A model generated the notes under the pieces. That model ran no database searches. It was not told where the DNA came from and saw only the letters and a list, made by a program, of their open reading frames with translations. Of a stretch of DNA of 64,000 nt, positions 52,403 to 62,045 are shown one piece after another. This DNA is from Enterococcus rotai. Lineage in GTDB: Bacteria; Bacillota; Bacilli; Lactobacillales; Enterococcaceae. Made by a program: the position numbers and the translations under genes. Within the stretch, counting starts at the first letter, position 1; each line of letters opens with the position of its first letter. The stretch covers positions 3,473,091 to 3,537,090 of the forward strand of contig NZ_CP013655.1 in assembly GCF_001465345.1 (NCBI RefSeq), read 5' to 3'.

Positions 52403-53719
52403 TTAGTTATTTTCGCAATAGACAGTTGGTAATGCGGCATAAACAGCTGCACAGCGAACTAAATCATCTTTCCAAGTTTTTTCGTTTGGCGCATGTGCTT
52501 GTGCTTCAGCACCTGGTCCAAAGCCAATACAAGGAATGCCGTTACGACCCATGATGGATACTCCGTTTGTTGAGAATGTCCATTTGTCTAACAACGGACG
52601 CGCTTTACGCATGTCGATCGTTTCTTTTGATCCCTTACGTTCTTCACCGTAAAGATTTCTGTGTGTTTCCATCAGGGCTTTTGTTACGCCATGTTCTTCT
52701 GGAATGACCCAAGTTGGGAAGTAACATTCGATTGGATAGGTTAAACCAGTATATGATGAACGATCGTAGTCATACATTGAAACGACAACATCATCTCCGT
52801 ATTTTTTAACTGCAGGTAAGTTGCGGATTTCTTCTAAACAACTTTCCCATGTTTCACCAGCAGTCATACGACGGTCTAATGACACTGTACAGCCATCTGC
52901 CACCGCACAACGACTTGGTGATGAATGGAAGATTTGTGAAGCTGTAACAGTTCCTTTGCCTAAGAAACGTGCTTCTTTCCATTCAGGATTGTATTTTTCA
53001 TCAAGCATACGGACTAAGCCTCTGATAACAGTGCTTTCTGTGTCCCCATTATTGTTTAAGGCACGAACGTCTTGTAAAATGTCAGCCATTTTATAAATTG
53101 CATTATCGCCACGTTCTGGAGCTGATCCGTGACATGAAACACCTTTGACTTCTACTTTAATTTCCATTCGGCCGCGTTGACCACGATAAATCCCGCCATC
53201 GGTTGGTTCAGTTGACACAACGAATTCTGGACGGATGCCATCTTCTTTGATGATATATTGCCAGCATAAACCATCACAATCTTCTTCTTGAACAGTTACG
53301 GTTACTAAAGCTGTATATTTTTCGGTTAATAGTCCCAAATCTTTCATGATTTTGACACCATAAATAGCTGAAACAATTCCGCCTTCTTGGTCAGAAGTAC
53401 CACGTCCGCCAATTTCTGTATCTGTTTCATACCCATCATATGGATCAAATTCCCAGTTACTCATTTCACCGATACCAACCGTATCCATATGACCGTCAAA
53501 TGCGATCAATTTTTTCCCTGTTCCCATATAACCTAGTAAATTACCTTGAGGATCTACTTCGATTTTATCAAAACCTAATTTTGTCATTTCGGCTTTCGCA
53601 CGATCCATTTTAGCGCCTTCTTCAGCACTTTCTCCTGGAATTTTAACTAGATCACGTAAAAACTTGATCATGTCCTCTCTGTAACCTTCTGCTGCTTTGT
53701 TAATTTCGTTGAAATCCAT
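52403..53719 (-). CDS. ygeY: M20-family hydrolase YgeY
   Basis: A 438-residue M20/M28-fold metallohydrolase. Seen: [12 protein letters not shown] with metal ligands H77 and D79, [10 protein letters not shown] near 109-118, QEEDCDGLC with the catalytic Glu pair near 150, and a final [14 protein letters not shown]. YgeY is a marker gene of selenium-linked purine clusters; it probably removes a carbamoyl or acyl group from a ring-opened intermediate before the YgeX step. It is 5 bases downstream of ygeX. Confidence 0.93.
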   Translation of the reverse strand: MDFNEINKAAEGYREDMIKFLRDLVKIPGESAEEGAKMDRAKAEMTKLGFDKIEVDPQGNLLGYMGTGKKLIAFDGHMDTVGIGEMSNWEFDPYDGYETDTEIGGRGTSDQEGGIVSAIYGVKIMKDLGLLTEKYTALVTVTVQEEDCDGLCWQYIIKEDGIRPEFVVSTEPTDGGIYRGQRGRMEIKVEVKGVSCHGSAPERGDNAIYKMADILQDVRALNNNGDTESTVIRGLVRMLDEKYNPEWKEARFLGKGTVTASQIFHSSPSRCAVADGCTVSLDRRMTAGETWESCLEEIRNLPAVKKYGDDVVVSMYDYDRSSYTGLTYPIECYFPTWVIPEEHGVTKALMETHRNLYGEERKGSKETIDMRKARPLLDKWTFSTNGVSIMGRNGIPCIGFGPGAEAQAHAPNEKTWKDDLVRCAAVYAALPTVYCENN

Positions 53720-53724
53720 TTATA

Positions 53725-54918
53725 TTACCTCCATAAGATTTTTTTATAGTTATCTGGATCTGTGTCGCCTTCTGTTGAGAACATTAAAACAGTTGAATTT
53801 TCGTCTAGTTCTAACGTATCACGTAATTCTTTATATTCAGGATCTTGCATCGCGGTTGCTACTAAGCCCATTGCGACCGCTCCTGATTCTCCAGAGATGA
53901 CTTGAGGATCATCTTTTAGTGGCGCACCTAGCATTCTCATCCCTTTTTCTGAAACCCAGTCTGGTGCTGAAACAAAGACTGAAGTATGATTTTCTAAAAT
54001 ATCGAATGAGATCGTATTTGGTTCACCACAGGCTAAGCCTGCCATAATGGTTTGTAAATCACCTTCTAAAAAACGAATTTGGCCATCTTTTTCGATTGCT
54101 GATTTATATAAACAATCTGCTACTTGCGCTTCGACTACAATCATTTTAGGTGGATTATCGGGATAAAGATTAGCAAAATAGCCAACAACTGCTCCCGCTA
54201 AACTACCAACACCCGCTTGCACAAACACATGTGTTGGGCGCTTGTTTCCAGCTTCTTCTAATTGTTTAGATGCTTCTAACGCCATCGTGCCATATCCTTG
54301 CATGATCCAAGTTGGAATTTTTTCATAACCATCCCAAGCAGTATCTTGTACCATGACACCGTTTTCAGTTTCTTCTGCCATCTTGTTAGCCATCCGCACA
54401 CATTCGTCGTAATTGACTTCTTCAATGGTCACCTTAGCGCCTTCTTTTTCAATATTTTCTTTTCGGGTTTGTGTTGAGCCTTTAGGCATCAAAACGACTG
54501 ATTTCTGTCTCAATTTATTTGCTGCCCAAGCAACGCCGCGTCCATGATTTCCATCTGTCGCAGTGAAGAACGTCGCTTGCCCAAATTCTTCCCGTAGTTT
54601 ATCGGATGTTAAAACATCATACGTCAAATCTGCTACGTCTTTCCCCAGTTTTTCAGCAATATAGTTTGCCATAGCGAACGAGCCGCCGAGCACTTTGAAG
54701 GCATTTAAACCGAAACGATAGGATTCATCCTTAACAAAAAAATCCTTTAATCCTAAATGTTGAGCCATCTGTTTTAATTCAGCCAATGGCGTCTGATTGT
54801 ATTGAGGGAAACTACGATGAAAAGCTAAGGCTTTTTCGATTGCTTCCTTTGACATCAGTGATAAATACTGATCATCTGTTTTGGGCATTTCATTTGCCGT
54901 CCATTTTATTTTTTCCAA
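53725..54918 (-). CDS. ygeX: Diaminopropionate ammonia-lyase YgeX
   Basis: A 397-residue fold-type II PLP enzyme that splits 2,3-diaminopropionate to pyruvate and ammonia. Seen: PLP Lys75 in NAFKVLGG, the FTATDGNHGRGVAWAA segment near 116-131, the Gly loop VQAGVGSLAGAV near 209-220 and SGESGAVAMG near the C-terminus. The start is TTG at 54918, 8 bases after GGAGGGG, with no better ATG in range. In the purine cluster it releases pyruvate and ammonia at the end of the path; RidA clears its aminoacrylate. Confidence 0.95.
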   Translation of the reverse strand: MEKIKWTANEMPKTDDQYLSLMSKEAIEKALAFHRSFPQYNQTPLAELKQMAQHLGLKDFFVKDESYRFGLNAFKVLGGSFAMANYIAEKLGKDVADLTYDVLTSDKLREEFGQATFFTATDGNHGRGVAWAANKLRQKSVVLMPKGSTQTRKENIEKEGAKVTIEEVNYDECVRMANKMAEETENGVMVQDTAWDGYEKIPTWIMQGYGTMALEASKQLEEAGNKRPTHVFVQAGVGSLAGAVVGYFANLYPDNPPKMIVVEAQVADCLYKSAIEKDGQIRFLEGDLQTIMAGLACGEPNTISFDILENHTSVFVSAPDWVSEKGMRMLGAPLKDDPQVISGESGAVAMGLVATAMQDPEYKELRDTLELDENSTVLMFSTEGDTDPDNYKKILWR

Positions 54919-54971
54919 AAAATTTTCCCCTCCATCTATTTATTTAAATCAACACAGGTTGATTGATTCCC

Positions 54972-56354
54972 TTAGTTATTTTTGGAGATGTTCCGGAAAA
55001 TAAATTTTCCTTGTTTTTCTGCGATCACTTGACCATTTTCAGCCACTTTTTGCCCTCTTAGATAAACGGCTTTCGCGCTGCCTTTTGTTTGCATCCCGTC
55101 ATAAGGAGTGTAATCTACATTTTGCAGTTGAGTTGTAGCTGAAATAACGCCTGTGGTTTTGGGATCCCAAATGACGATATCTGCATCGCTGCCAGCTTGG
55201 ATAATGCCTTTTTGTGGATATAAGGCAAACTGTTTGGCAATGTCTTCTGAAATCAGACCAACCATCCGCTCTAAACTGATTTTCCCAGTCGTTACACCAT
55301 ACGTATAGATCAACTCAGGACGAGTTTCGACACCCGGCATCCCGTTAGGAATTTTACTGAAATCTTCTTTGCCAATCGTCTTTTGTCCCTCAAAATTAAA
55401 ACTGCAATGATCCGTTGAAATCGTATTGACTTGACCATCGATCACACCATCCCATAAAGCCTGTTGATCACCAATACTACGTAATGGTGGTGAACACACA
55501 TACTTCGCTCCTTCAAAGTCAGGACCATCATATAAATGTTCATCCAATACTAAATATTGCGGACATGTTTCCACAAAGACTTTTTGATTTCGTGCTCTCG
55601 CTCGTTTTACAGCTTCTAAAGATCGTTTTGTGCTTAAATGAACAATGTTAACGGGCAAATTTGCTAAATCTGCAATCATTAAGTACCGTTCTACAGCTTC
55701 TGCTTCAACTGAATCAGGTCTTGTTAAAGGGTGATAATGAGGTGATAATTTCCCTTCCGCTACAAATTGAGCGATCATTTCATTGACCATATCACCATTT
55801 TCACAATGAATACCTAACATTCCTTGGTACTTATGAATCTCATTCATTGCTTCAAATATTTCAGCATCTGTTGTCCTTAAATTGTCATAGGCCATATACA
55901 TTTTAAATGAAGTAATCCCAGCATCGATCATTGCTTTGACTTCTGCCTTGATAGCGGGATTCCACTCAATGATTGACATATGATAGGTATAATCACAAGA
56001 ACTATTTCCCTTTGCCAATTGATCCCAAGCAGCTAGGCAGTCTTTTAATGAACTGCCTTTGCTTGGTGTCGCCATATCAATCACTGCAGTGGTTCCTTTA
56101 GCAACAGCTGCCTTACTTCCCGTATAAAAATTATCTGCAGTCCCCATTGAGCCTTTCCCATTGTTTAATTCTAAATGAGTATGGGCGTCGATAAATCCCG
56201 GCAGTAAAAAACATTCTGTCACGTCTTCGACTGTAGAATTTTCTGTTTTTAAATGGGTACCCATTTCAACGATTTTTTCACCGTCGATTCGTACATCTAA
56301 TTGACGGCGACCCTTAGCGGAAACTACGATTCCGCCCTTTAAAAGAATAGACAT
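54972..56354 (-). CDS. hyuA: Hydantoinase/dihydropyrimidinase-type amidohydrolase
   Basis: A 460-residue cyclic amidohydrolase. Seen: metal ligands H58 and H60 in DAHTHLE, a Lys in TSFKMYMAY near 150 that would be carbamylated to bridge the two metals, later metal-binding His in IHCENGD and IVHLSTK, and Asp in STDHCSFN. It opens hydantoin- or dihydropyrimidine-like rings, here a ring intermediate of purine breakdown. It is 50 bases after ygfK and 53 before ygeX. Confidence 0.93.
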   Translation of the reverse strand: MSILLKGGIVVSAKGRRQLDVRIDGEKIVEMGTHLKTENSTVEDVTECFLLPGFIDAHTHLELNNGKGSMGTADNFYTGSKAAVAKGTTAVIDMATPSKGSSLKDCLAAWDQLAKGNSSCDYTYHMSIIEWNPAIKAEVKAMIDAGITSFKMYMAYDNLRTTDAEIFEAMNEIHKYQGMLGIHCENGDMVNEMIAQFVAEGKLSPHYHPLTRPDSVEAEAVERYLMIADLANLPVNIVHLSTKRSLEAVKRARARNQKVFVETCPQYLVLDEHLYDGPDFEGAKYVCSPPLRSIGDQQALWDGVIDGQVNTISTDHCSFNFEGQKTIGKEDFSKIPNGMPGVETRPELIYTYGVTTGKISLERMVGLISEDIAKQFALYPQKGIIQAGSDADIVIWDPKTTGVISATTQLQNVDYTPYDGMQTKGSAKAVYLRGQKVAENGQVIAEKQGKFIFRNISKNN

Positions 56355-56403
56355 TTTTTAACCTCCATTTTTCAGAAGTTGGTTTTGCGCAACTCATGTC
56401 TTT

Positions 56404-59400
56404 TTACATTTGCATACAGTATTCGTATTCTTCGATCATCGTATCCATCAATTCGATGATATCTGCAGGAATAGCAGCTCCTTGTGCCGTTAAATGAACC
56501 GTTGATGTATTGCCCCATAAACGAACCAGGCAAATTTTTTCTCTTGGGTCAATAACGTAAAAACCTGAATTCGTACTATTTTGAAAATCAGCTTCCGTAT
56601 TGAATAGCGTAAATTTATCTTTGTATGGTGCACTTGCATAAGGACAAAACGTTTCACAGTTGCCGCATTCATTACACATGCGATCAACATGGACAATTTG
56701 TGGTTGCCCTTTGACTGTTACAACAATGTTGGCTCTATTTGGACAAACATCCATACAAGATTCGCAGATCGTTGAACATTCTAAACAATTGCTTGCTTGG
56801 CCGCACAATGCTTCATTTGTTTCTAGTAGGCCTCGTTTATTACGCACAGCTGTAAAATCATCGTTTAGATTTGTTTGTTCATAATGATCATTATGGATTT
56901 GACAAATATTTCCTGCAGCTTTCGTTGCGTCAGCAATGGCTTCCACAATGGTTGCCGGCCCTAGATTAGCATCCCCAATCACATAAACATCTTTTAAGTT
57001 TGTTTCTAACGTTGCTGGATTTGACACGACTTTCCCATATTGATCAGTTGTAATCCCAATTGATTGATAGAAGTCTGTATCAACTTTTTCACCTACAGCA
57101 GCAACAACCGTATCTGCTGGAACTTCCTTATATTCGCCCGTAGCAACAGGTTTACGACGACCAGAGCTGTCACGTTCACCTAAGCGCATCTTTTCACAAG
57201 TTAACAGCCCATTATCCAATTTAATTGGTGACAATAGCTCTAAGAATTCCACACCATCTTCTAACGCGAAGTACAATTCTTCCTCATCAGCAGGCATATT
57301 ACGTTTGTCTCGACGATAAACAACAGAAACCTTCTTCACTCCAGGCAAAGTAGTCGCAGCTCTAGCACAATCCATCGCAGTATTTCCACCGCCAACCACT
57401 ACGATTTGTTCACCATATGGATTAACTTGAGGATTTTCGCGATTGGCTTTTAAAAATTCTAACGAGTTTAACGTTTCACCTGCTTCTAATCTTAGCTTCC
57501 CATGTTTCCATGCACCGATTGCATAAATAACATTGGTATAGCCTTGTTCACGTAATGCTTCAATACTCGGTGCAGCTTTCCCAGTCTTAAATTCTGCTCC
57601 CATAAATTTAGCCATTTCAACATCGTTTTGAACAGATTTCATTGAAATTCTAAATTCTGGTACGATTTGACTACAAACTCCGCCGATCGTATCTGCTTTT
57701 TCAAATATAGTAACTGGCATTCCTTCACGAGCAAGTAAGAATCCAGCAGAGATTCCAGCTGGTCCACCACCTACAACCGCCGTTTTAGGCGCATTTTCCT
57801 TTCGAACTGGTTTTTCCATCGTCGCCATTAATTCGTCATAAGCATGTTCAGCCGCTTCCAGTTTTGCCTCACGAATTTTGATCGATCCTTCATAGAACTG
57901 ACGGGTACATTTTGTCATACAAGGATGAGCACAAATTGTTCCCGTTATGAAAGGCAACGGATTTTTATCCACGATCACTTTCAAGGCCTCCAAATAGTTG
58001 CCTTCGCTAACGTAACGAAGATAGGCTGGAATATCTTGATCGATTGGACAACCACCGTCACTGCGACAAGGAGCTGTGTAGCAATTGGTTAATGGAACGG
58101 TTGTACGTAGCTTAGGACTTTCAGGTAATTTGATTGATTTTTTGTAGCGACCTTGTGTTTTTGCTTTTTCAACGATTGCTGTCAGTTTATCTAAATCAAC
58201 ACGTACTTGCGTTGGATATTCTGATTCACTTAACAGATTCGCTACTTGGTTCATGCGTTGATATCCACCTGGTTTCAATAATGTTGTAGCCATCGTAATC
58301 GGCCAAATCCCCGCATCAAAAATGTCTTTAATATTGAAAATATCTGCACCGCCAGAATAAGAAATTTGTAGTTTCCCATCGAATGCATCCGACAATTTTT
58401 TAGCTAAGGAAATACTCAATGGGAATAATGAACGTCCTGACATATACATTTCATCCCCAGGCAATTCATCTTCAGCAATCCCAACAGGAAAAGTATTCGT
58501 GATTTTCACGCCAAAGTTTAACCTTTTCTTGTTTGCTAAAGTCTGTAGTCGTTTTAGCATCGGAACCGCATCTTCAAATTGTAGATCTGCTACAAAATGA
58601 TGATCATCAAAAACCATATAATCAAAACCTAGTTCATCCATTGTTTGACGTGTGTACTCATAACCAAGCATAGTTGGATTACACTTAATAAATGAATTCA
58701 ACCCTTTTTCTTCTAATAAATACGTTGTGATTCGCTCGATTTCGTCTGATGGACAGCCATGGAGCGTAGAAAGTGTGATCGAACGACATACATTTGGACT
58801 GATTCCTTCGATAAATTCTTTGTCGATAGAGTTGAATTGAGGTAGGTATTTATAAGCAGCTGCTTTACATTCTTGCCAAATCGGTGTATTTTCAGCATCT
58901 TGCATATCTGTAATATATTTATCAACTTTTGGCGACTGAATACCAGCTAAGTCATACCCAACACTCATGTTGAAAATAAAACCATCTGGGTCTCCTAAAC
59001 CAAGTTCTTTACTAAGTAGTTTTAAAACAAACCACCCTTTGACATATTCGTCGTAAGCTTGAGGAACACGCAATTCAGTTGACCATTCTACGTTGTAACA
59101 TTCATCTGCTGCTGTAATACATGGCTTGCTTACTGGTAAATCTTCTCCATCAATGACTTGAACTGTTTTAACTTCAAAAAAACGTGAACCGGTCAAATAA
59201 GAGGCAATAATATTTTGAGATAACTGGGTATGTGGTCCTGCAGCAGGGCCACAAGGTGTCTCCATTTTTTCACCAAATAAAGGCATTGTCTTACTGGGAT
59301 CAGCTTTATAAAACTTTCTTACACCAAAAATTGTTGATTCATTTTTATATTCGTTTAAGATCCAGTTCAATAACCCATCGATCGAAATCGGGTGCATGAT

Positions 59401-59409
59401 GTCACTCAT
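56404..59409 (-). CDS. ygfK: YgfK-type flavin/Fe-S reductase
   Basis: A 1001-residue multidomain oxidoreductase, formerly called putative selenate reductase subunit. In order: a dihydroorotate-dehydrogenase-like barrel (~1-430), an Fe-S-rich linker CRSDGGCPIDQDIPAYL (~450), a GltD-like flavoprotein half with FAD fingerprint VGGGPAGISAG near 546 and a second nucleotide site VVVGGGNTAMDCARAA, then ferredoxin-type clusters CLECSTICESCMDVCP and CNECGNCETFCP near 875-920. YgfK is needed for anaerobic urate use in gut bacteria and probably reduces the purine ring. ATG 59409 lies 8 bases after AAGGAG. Confidence 0.93.
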   Translation of the reverse strand: MSDIMHPISIDGLLNWILNEYKNESTIFGVRKFYKADPSKTMPLFGEKMETPCGPAAGPHTQLSQNIIASYLTGSRFFEVKTVQVIDGEDLPVSKPCITAADECYNVEWSTELRVPQAYDEYVKGWFVLKLLSKELGLGDPDGFIFNMSVGYDLAGIQSPKVDKYITDMQDAENTPIWQECKAAAYKYLPQFNSIDKEFIEGISPNVCRSITLSTLHGCPSDEIERITTYLLEEKGLNSFIKCNPTMLGYEYTRQTMDELGFDYMVFDDHHFVADLQFEDAVPMLKRLQTLANKKRLNFGVKITNTFPVGIAEDELPGDEMYMSGRSLFPLSISLAKKLSDAFDGKLQISYSGGADIFNIKDIFDAGIWPITMATTLLKPGGYQRMNQVANLLSESEYPTQVRVDLDKLTAIVEKAKTQGRYKKSIKLPESPKLRTTVPLTNCYTAPCRSDGGCPIDQDIPAYLRYVSEGNYLEALKVIVDKNPLPFITGTICAHPCMTKCTRQFYEGSIKIREAKLEAAEHAYDELMATMEKPVRKENAPKTAVVGGGPAGISAGFLLAREGMPVTIFEKADTIGGVCSQIVPEFRISMKSVQNDVEMAKFMGAEFKTGKAAPSIEALREQGYTNVIYAIGAWKHGKLRLEAGETLNSLEFLKANRENPQVNPYGEQIVVVGGGNTAMDCARAATTLPGVKKVSVVYRRDKRNMPADEEELYFALEDGVEFLELLSPIKLDNGLLTCEKMRLGERDSSGRRKPVATGEYKEVPADTVVAAVGEKVDTDFYQSIGITTDQYGKVVSNPATLETNLKDVYVIGDANLGPATIVEAIADATKAAGNICQIHNDHYEQTNLNDDFTAVRNKRGLLETNEALCGQASNCLECSTICESCMDVCPNRANIVVTVKGQPQIVHVDRMCNECGNCETFCPYASAPYKDKFTLFNTEADFQNSTNSGFYVIDPREKICLVRLWGNTSTVHLTAQGAAIPADIIELMDTMIEEYEYCMQM

Positions 59410-59448
59410 GTTTGTCACTCCTTTTTTATTTTTCTAAGCTAGTAATCA

Positions 59449-60786
59449 CTAGCTATTGATTCTTGTCCAAAGCGATTGTGCTTGTACTTGCGCATCATGC
59501 CAGATTTTTTCTTCATCAACGCCCTGTACTTCTCTATTTTTCATACGAATTTCGCCATTGATAATCGTATCGGTAACGGCTCCACCATTCATGCCAAATA
59601 GAATATGAGCATTATAGTTGTCTTTTGTCATTGGTGTTGGTCCATTATAGTCCAATACAATCACATCTGCTGCTGCCTCTGCTTCTAAAACGCCAAGTTT
59701 TTTTTCAAAATAGCGATTTGCCATTTGTGGATTATTATTGAATAACATCTGTGGAATTTCCGCCCAAGCAGCATTCGGATCTGCTAAATGATGTTTATGA
59801 ATGATATTTCCTACCTTGTATGATTCTGTAAGATCATTCGTATAACCATCCGTTCCCAGTCCCATTAAAATGCCATACTCATTAAGCATCCGCATTGCTG
59901 GCGGACAGCCTACAGCATTTCCCATATTTGATTCTGGATTTGTTACAACCATTGTATTGGTATCTCGCAATAGTTCCATTTCATGAGGATTGATATGAAT
60001 ACAGTGCCCCGCCATTGTTTGTTTCCCTAAAATACCCAAGTCATATAAACGATTTACGATTGGTTTTCCATATTTTGCAAGTGAATCGTATACATCAGCG
60101 ATGTCTTCTGCAATATGGATATGATAGCCAACTCCTTCTGGCGTATAAGCAGCACAATGTTCTAACGATTTGTCTGATAACGTAAAGGCTGCATGCATCC
60201 CCATCATCGCTTTTTGCATATCATCACGGCGTTCACCACTTGTCTTGATAAAATCAGCATTTTCTTTAACTGCTGCTTTCATTTTCGCTTCGCCATCTCG
60301 ATCGGATACTTCATAACATAAACAAGTACGAACTCCCAGTTCATCGGCGGCATTAGAAAGTTGCGTTAAACTGCCTTCAATCGCTCCATAACTCGCATGA
60401 TGATCAAAAACCGTCGTTACGCCATTTTTGATGCTGTCTAGATAAGCAATTTTTGCACTATGATAAGAATCTTCTAAATTCAAGGTTCGATCGATACGCC
60501 ACCATTGTCCCTCTAAAATATCCATAAAATTTTTAGGATGATAGTTATTGATACTTAATCCTCTAGCGAATGTACTATAGATATGATTGTGCATATTGAT
60601 AAATCCTGGCATGATCACGCCGCCTTTGGCATCAATAAATTCAGCTTTGGGAAACTCTTTGCGTAAATCTGTTGTTGCTCCTACTGCTTTGATTTTCTGA
60701 CCCTCAATCGCTACACAACCGTTCTCAAAAAATGTCCCTTCCTTGTCTCGTGTGATCAGCCGTCCATTTCCAATTAATAACATCAT
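59449..60786 (-). CDS. ssnA: SsnA-type aminohydrolase
   Basis: A 445-residue amidohydrolase-superfamily protein of the SsnA/chlorohydrolase group. Seen: metal ligands H66 and H68 in NMHNHIYS, YHIHIAED near 220, GHCIHI near 258 and the Asp in GLGTDGYTND near 318. It would hydrolyse an amine or ring amide of a purine intermediate and, by relatives, uses Zn, Fe or Mn. It is the first gene of the ssnA-ygfK-hyuA-ygeX-ygeY-ygeW group. ATG 60786 or 60783 follows AGGAGG. Promoter, operator and cre sites lie upstream. Confidence 0.93.
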   Translation of the reverse strand: MMLLIGNGRLITRDKEGTFFENGCVAIEGQKIKAVGATTDLRKEFPKAEFIDAKGGVIMPGFINMHNHIYSTFARGLSINNYHPKNFMDILEGQWWRIDRTLNLEDSYHSAKIAYLDSIKNGVTTVFDHHASYGAIEGSLTQLSNAADELGVRTCLCYEVSDRDGEAKMKAAVKENADFIKTSGERRDDMQKAMMGMHAAFTLSDKSLEHCAAYTPEGVGYHIHIAEDIADVYDSLAKYGKPIVNRLYDLGILGKQTMAGHCIHINPHEMELLRDTNTMVVTNPESNMGNAVGCPPAMRMLNEYGILMGLGTDGYTNDLTESYKVGNIIHKHHLADPNAAWAEIPQMLFNNNPQMANRYFEKKLGVLEAEAAADVIVLDYNGPTPMTKDNYNAHILFGMNGGAVTDTIINGEIRMKNREVQGVDEEKIWHDAQVQAQSLWTRINS

Positions 60787-60824
60787 TGCCCTCCTATAGT
60801 TTCCTTTTATTTTTTGCCGACAAT

Positions 60825-60839
60825 AGAAATCGCTTACAT
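60825..60839 (-). promoter_or_regulatory. cre site 1 in the ssnA leader
   Basis: On the minus strand ATGTAAGCGATTTCT fits all fixed positions of the cre consensus WTGNAANCGNWNNCW. It lies between the ssnA promoter and start codon, where CcpA binding would block elongation. Confidence 0.7.
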
Positions 60840-60913
60840 AAAGGATAGTTCAAACATTCACGAACGACTCGTTATCTGAGTAACAATTTACATATTCTGA
60901 TCTCACGTTAAAA

Positions 60914-60928
60914 AAAGCGCTTGCAATC
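60914..60928 (-). promoter_or_regulatory. cre site 2 in the ssnA leader
   Basis: On the minus strand TTGCAAGCGCTTTTT fits the cre consensus at all but one fixed position. It lies about 35-45 bases after the expected transcription start, so it should add to carbon catabolite repression. Confidence 0.65.
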
Positions 60929-60964
60929 GTACTCATAATGAACTATTTCCCCTAACTCGATTAA

Positions 60965-61017
60965 ATTATACCACCTTACCTAAAAAAAAACAATGCTACC
61001 TAAAAAATATTTTTTAG
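60965..61017 (-). promoter_or_regulatory. ssnA promoter with CTAAAAA-type operator
   Basis: Extended -10 TGGTATAAT (complement of 60965-60970 for TATAAT), identical to that of xdh. No good -35. CTAAAAA begins at 60980 and 61000 (20 bp apart), and the second is part of the perfect palindrome CTAAAAAATATTTTTTAG (61000-61017). The divergent regulator gene starts at 61223, so the same block may affect both. The gap 60787-61222 holds no gene. Confidence 0.7.
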
Positions 61018-61222
61018 TGCAAAACGCCCATTGTCTTGTATTATGATTTACTGCATGATATTATTACACACGAAGCGAATTATAGATAACCATTTTTCTC
61101 TAAAAATGTCTATATATATATCTGTTATTTTCTTAAAATTGTAAAAACAAGCGAAACCAAGCCTAAAGTATCATTTAATTTACTTAAAAGATAAACTCTG
61201 TAAGATAGAAAGGAGTGACATT

Positions 61223-61861
61223 ATGCTTTCCGATGAAAAATTAAATTTTCTGACTCAAGTTGCTAAAGCTTTGGCTGGTCAATTTGGTGAAAATTGTGAA
61301 ATCGTTATTCATAAAATCAATGAAAACAATGTTAACAATACCATCGTCTCTATTGAAAATGGTCATGTTTCTTCACGTCAGCTTGGAGATGGACCTTCTC
61401 AAGTTGTTTTAGAGGCGTTAAAAAAAGATCCAGCTGATTTGATCGATCACGTCAATTATTTGACGCGAACACATGATGGTCGTATTTTAAAGTCAAGCAC
61501 CGTTTATTTCAAAGATAAATCTGGTAGCTTAGATGGAATTTTTGCTATCAATTATGACATCACCGCTTTGATTGCGGCCGAATCAACGTTAAAATCACTT
61601 GTTTCAATCGATGAAAAAGAGGATGAGAAAGAACCAGATTATATTCCTCAAGATATCAATGAACTCTTAGATGATTTGATTGATGAATCAGTGAAATTAG
61701 TTGGCAAACCTGTTCCATTGATGACAAAAGATGATAAAATCAAATGCATCCAGTTTTTAAATAGCAAAGGAGCCTTTTTGGTAACAAAATCAGGCGACAA
61801 AGTAGCTGGATTTTTCAATATTTCAAAATATACATTGTATAGCTATATTGATGCGAAGTAA
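61223..61861 (+). CDS. YheO-type PAS/HTH transcription regulator
   Basis: A 212-residue protein of the YheO family: a PAS-like ligand domain (residues ~8-120, NCEIVIHKI, SSTVYFKDKSGSLDGIFAINYDITAL) and a C-terminal helix-turn-helix (~165-212, IKCIQFLNSKGAFLVTKSGDKVAGFFNISKYTLYSYI spread over this part). Relatives (for example DauR) control neighbouring amino-acid or small-molecule catabolic genes. It is divergent from the whole purine cluster, shares its 436-base control region, and is the best candidate to bind the CTAAAAA operators. The ligand is unknown; a purine intermediate is plausible. Confidence 0.88.
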   Translation: MLSDEKLNFLTQVAKALAGQFGENCEIVIHKINENNVNNTIVSIENGHVSSRQLGDGPSQVVLEALKKDPADLIDHVNYLTRTHDGRILKSSTVYFKDKSGSLDGIFAINYDITALIAAESTLKSLVSIDEKEDEKEPDYIPQDINELLDDLIDESVKLVGKPVPLMTKDDKIKCIQFLNSKGAFLVTKSGDKVAGFFNISKYTLYSYIDAK

Positions 61862-61875
61862 CTAGCAGCGATTTA

Positions 61876-61917
61876 TTAGGCAGTTGTGTTCTTTTTGAAC
61901 CTAACTGCCTAATTTTT
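61876..61917 (+). terminator. Terminator of the YheO-type regulator gene
   Basis: TTAGGCAGTT pairs with AACTGCCTAA (61876-61885 with 61903-61912) followed by five T, 15 bases past the stop codon. Confidence 0.9.
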
Positions 61918-62045
61918 ATTTTCCCCTAATAATAGTAAGAAAGAGTAAAAGCAATTAATTTTTTTTTTTAATTGTGGTATTATAGATTGAGTTTATTATT
62001 GAATTTAATTTTTGATTGTTGATATAAATTGGAGGGCACTACTTT

